A stretch of 42,693 nucleotides of DNA, from NCBI GenBank assembly GCA_902777355.1, contig CACYTU010000015.1, forward strand, positions 1-42,693, written 5' to 3'. This DNA comes from an uncultured Lachnospiraceae bacterium (GTDB lineage Bacteria > Bacillota > Clostridia > Lachnospirales > Lachnospiraceae). Positions 40,839-42,693 of this stretch are shown here, one piece after another. Position numbers and translations under genes: made by a program. How positions within the stretch are numbered: position 1 is the stretch's first letter; each line of letters begins with the position of its first letter. A model generated the notes under the pieces. That model did no database searches, was not told the DNA's origin, and saw only the letters and a list, made by a program, of their open reading frames with translations.

Positions 40839-40904
40839 AAAAAAGCCCCGCTGCCTTATGACCCGGACCAGGACATGGATCCGGTAAAGGCGGCGGGGCT
40901 TTAT
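40839..40904. terminator. Strong bidirectional terminator
   Basis: AAAAAAGCCCCGCTGCC pairs with GGCGGCGGGGCTTT (one mismatch), with an inner stem CCGGA/TCCGG. A- and T-runs on both sides serve both the GH13 gene and the convergent membrane-protein gene. The dispersed 18-mer tttattcttcatcgcgca (40900-40917) starts in its T-run. Confidence 0.9.
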
Positions 40905-40962
40905 TCTTCATCGCGCAGGACTTGCGGGCGAGTCTTAAGCCGGCGGGATGGTGTATAGTGGT

Positions 40963-41769
40963 TCACTTTTTGCTGCCGTCCCGCAGCCACCGCATGCGTC
41001 TGGCAGTATACTTTTCAATATCCTTCCACAGACTGTGAAGCTGTTTTTTGTGTGAGCAGAGCTTTTCCGTGCAGTTGCTGCATTTAAGATACAGATTGGT
41101 CTTTTCGGAGAAGCGTTCAGGGTGCAGATAAAAGGTGATCTCCCATCGCAGCAGAAGGATGACGGACATTGCCAGAAGGCTCCAGGTGTATGCTTTTCTT
41201 ACAAAAAATACAGGGGTGAAGATCATGGCATAGTCCCAGTTATAGATGCGGCATGTGCTGCAGCACTTGCTTTTAAAAAACCAGCTCTGGAAGGGACAGA
41301 AAAACAGGATGCAGATCATGTCGCACACGGAATAGGCGCAGCTGATCAGGATCATGATGCCGTCATCAAAAATGCCGGACAGGTACAGGGCTCCGAAGAC
41401 TGCATTGAAGCAGATCCAGATCAGGGCGACCAGCATGGTGGCGTTATTGTCATGGATCACGATGTCCGTTTCACCGGAACGTATATAGTTGCGGGCAAAT
41501 TGCTTCTGGCTGCCGGGACTTTCCAGTCGGGAAGGGAAAAAACGCAGGATCATCTCCAGGGCAAAAACAAGCCACAGGATTGCCAGGACTGCGGGCTTCT
41601 TTTCCAGAATATCCGTGACCCTGCCGCCGGATGCAATTCTGCTTCGGATGTAAAGAACCAGAACTGCCAGCAGGAGTGCTGAGCGGTAGACCAGACGGAA
41701 GTAATGGAATGTGCTGACGGCTGTGAGCCTGACTTGTCTTTTGCCTGTTCCTGCAGTCTTTTTTTCCAT
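40963..41769 (-). CDS. Cys-rich multi-pass membrane protein
   Basis: A 268-residue membrane protein I cannot name. Membrane segments: ~28-45 (SALLLAVLVLYI), ~57-73 (VLAILWLVFALEMIL), ~108-127 (TMLVALIWICFNAVFGALYL), ~130-155 (MILISCAYSVCDMICILFF) and ~190-208 (LLAMSVILLLRW). Two Cys groups lie at membrane edges: SKCCSTCRIYNWDYAMIFTP (~165-185) and YLKCSNCTEKLCSHKK (~224-240), each able to bind a metal or cluster. The tail is basic. The N-terminal ~22 residues are Lys/Arg-rich and cytoplasmic. The start has GAGGAGGG 3-4 bases upstream. I recall similar Cys-rich proteins in other Clostridia without a known function. It is transcribed alone, ending at a strong shared terminator. Confidence 0.82.
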   Translation of the reverse strand: MEKKTAGTGKRQVRLTAVSTFHYFRLVYRSALLLAVLVLYIRSRIASGGRVTDILEKKPAVLAILWLVFALEMILRFFPSRLESPGSQKQFARNYIRSGETDIVIHDNNATMLVALIWICFNAVFGALYLSGIFDDGIMILISCAYSVCDMICILFFCPFQSWFFKSKCCSTCRIYNWDYAMIFTPVFFVRKAYTWSLLAMSVILLLRWEITFYLHPERFSEKTNLYLKCSNCTEKLCSHKKQLHSLWKDIEKYTARRMRWLRDGSKK

Positions 41770-42096
41770 ATACCCTCCTCGTCATCCGCCTTCAGCGCCC
41801 AGCTTTTGTCACTGACGTCGGGTGAGCACTTTCATCGGCTGGCAGCATAAGCATTTTTTTACTTTCGGGTTGAACTCTCCTTTCTATTATACAGTATATG
41901 AGGACTCTGGCAGGGACGATTTCCGGAATAAAAGCTTTTATGCTTCATCATCTTTCATCCCATTACATCATCCTTTATCGTCTTTATCCGGCAGGCACTG
42001 TGGACTATCTCTGGATTTTTCAGACCGGAGTTTTAAGACAGGTTTTTCAGGCAAAAGCATATAGATTGACAGGCTTTAAGGCAAATACTTATTGAG

Positions 42097-42125
42097 TTGC
42101 CTGAGTGCCGGACAGAACATATAAT
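42097..42125 (+). promoter_or_regulatory. Sigma-70-type promoter of the terminal lipoprotein gene
   Basis: TTGCCT, 17 bp, then TATAAT. It is the best-matching promoter in the window, ~230 bp upstream of the gene; the leader then holds the short repeat and the small hairpin. Confidence 0.5.
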
Positions 42126-42180
42126 AAATGATGTATGAAAAAGCAGTGCGCGGAAAATATGCATAATACGCGTGGAAAAA

Positions 42181-42240
42181 ATTATGCATGAAAAAAATTA
42201 TGTATGAAAAAATTATGTATGAAAAAAACTATGTATGGAA
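42181..42240. repeat. 15-16-bp tandem repeat
   Basis: attatgcatgaaaaaa, attatgtatgaaaaa, attatgtatgaaaaaa and actatgtatggaa follow each other; a related gatgtatgaaaaa occurs at ~42130. Confidence 0.88.
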
Positions 42241-42349
42241 GTAATCACTAAAATTACTATTGCACGGGCCTTCCCGTGTGCTTCTGTTCTGAGTGCATAG
42301 ACATGTCGGGGAGGGGGAAATGAAAAGACGATTTTTGAAAGGAGACTGG

Positions 42350-42407
42350 AGAATGAAATACTGGAAAAGAACAGCAGCAGAATGAAATACTGGAAAAGAA
42401 CAGCAGC
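42350..42407. repeat. Perfect 29-bp tandem duplication across a start codon
   Basis: 42350-42378 and 42379-42407 are identical. Each contains an ATG followed by codons for KYWKRTAA. Because 29 is not a multiple of 3, the first ATG opens a 10-codon frame and only the second opens the lipoprotein. Confidence 0.97.
42353..42385 (+). CDS. 10-codon leader peptide made by the duplication
   Basis: ATG at 42353 sits 8 bases after GAAAGGAGA, the only good ribosome binding site here. It reads MKYWKRTAAE and stops at TGA 42383-42385, overlapping the lipoprotein start as ATGA. It is probably translated only as a ramp or coupling device. It could also reflect an assembly artefact. Confidence 0.5.
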   Translation: MKYWKRTAAE

Positions 42408-42693
42408 GTGTTTCATGGTCTTATGTATTTTACTTGTCTCAGCTGCTTGTGGTCAGTCCTCATCCAAACCGGAAACAGATACAAAAGCGGAAGCGGATGC
42501 GGTGCAACCTTCAGCAGAAACGCCGATGACAGAGGCTGCGGGGTCAACTGCGGCAGCGGAAGAAACCGGGACAGCTGAAACTGCGAAGACCGGTGCGGCG
42601 GCAGTGACAGCCGGAACGGAAGCGGCAGCGGAAACCGGTGGAACAGAAACGGCAGCATCGACCGCAGCCGGCACCACGGCCGGGGCAGCTGCA
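42382..42693 (+). CDS. Putative lipoprotein, 5' part only (runs off the window)
   Basis: The first 104 codons are present and open to the last base. The protein starts MKYWKRTAACFMVLCILLVS and continues with AACG, a lipoprotein signal with lipobox (V)SAAC and Cys23. After it comes a long Ala/Thr/Glu/Gly-rich low-complexity stretch, like the linker of the GH13 lipoprotein at 38573, so a catalytic or binding domain probably follows outside. The start codon overlaps the stop of a 10-codon leader (ATGA); the strong ribosome binding site serves the leader, so translation may be coupled. Function cannot be told from this part. Confidence 0.82.
   Translation, partial: MKYWKRTAACFMVLCILLVSAACGQSSSKPETDTKAEADAVQPSAETPMTEAAGSTAAAEETGTAETAKTGAAAVTAGTEAAAETGGTETAASTAAGTTAGAAA

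Larger units (their letters stand above)
41770..42352. other. Divergent intergenic region with a promoter and short repeats
   Basis: A 583-bp gap between divergent genes with no supported gene. It includes a good promoter candidate (42097-42125), a 15-16-bp repeat (42181-42240) and a small hairpin gcacgggccttcccgtgtgc (~42261-42281). The stretch 41830-42060 shows nothing I can identify. Confidence 0.6.

Overview
The window looks like a chromosomal segment of an anaerobic Clostridia bacterium, most likely Lachnospiraceae. The grounds are strong AGGAGG-type ribosome binding sites before most genes, roughly half G+C, and a typical gene set: a ~1470-residue acyl-CoA dehydratase activase-like protein, a BspA-type leucine-rich-repeat protein, oligoendopeptidase F, a ferredoxin-tailed aldo/keto reductase, and several Sec-exported or lipoprotein genes. 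I see no rRNA, tRNA, integrase, transposase gene or CRISPR array. The call to family is inference; no marker gene proves it.

Layout. 0.4-5.4 kb: three minus-strand genes (M18 aminopeptidase, LRR protein, PepF). 5.9-12 kb: an Ldh2-type dehydrogenase, a secreted protein of unknown function (minus), then an AraC regulator followed by a Gfo/Idh/MocA (IolG-like) dehydrogenase. 12.4-15.5 kb: an anchored C-type-lectin-like protein (minus), then a tight pair of a PD-(D/E)XK-like nuclease and a MoaE-like protein. 15.7-19.8 kb, minus strand: aspartate kinase, then a pair formed by an acidic-repeat/helical-repeat protein and a Lon-like AAA+ ATPase. 20.3-26.2 kb: precorrin-2 dehydrogenase (plus); then on the minus strand a PcfJ-domain protein, an XRE regulator and a Rel/Spo-like (p)ppGpp hydrolase. 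27-33 kb: MgtC/SapB membrane protein, the giant activase, an HxlR regulator. 33.8-42.7 kb: a Big_2 surface protein, MnmA, the aldo/keto reductase, a GH13 lipoprotein, a Cys-rich membrane protein, and the 5' end of a second lipoprotein that runs off the window.

The most striking feature is outside the genes. Almost every intergenic gap carries its own tandem repeat (unit 13-97 bp, 2-6 copies), each different in sequence, several reaching into a stop codon, a terminator arm or a start codon. In addition there is a small mobile-type element: two full copies (207 bp and 137 bp) have perfect 15-bp terminal inverted repeats and exact 8-bp target-site duplications, and a truncated copy and a relic lie nearby. 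Two full copies and the truncated one all sit 80-150 bp upstream of a plus-strand gene in the same orientation.

The genes are mostly single housekeeping or surface functions rather than one pathway. Candidate functional units are AraC + IolG-like dehydrogenase, nuclease-like + MoaE-like (4-bp gap), acidic-repeat protein + AAA+ ATPase, XRE + (p)ppGpp hydrolase, and HxlR + activase.
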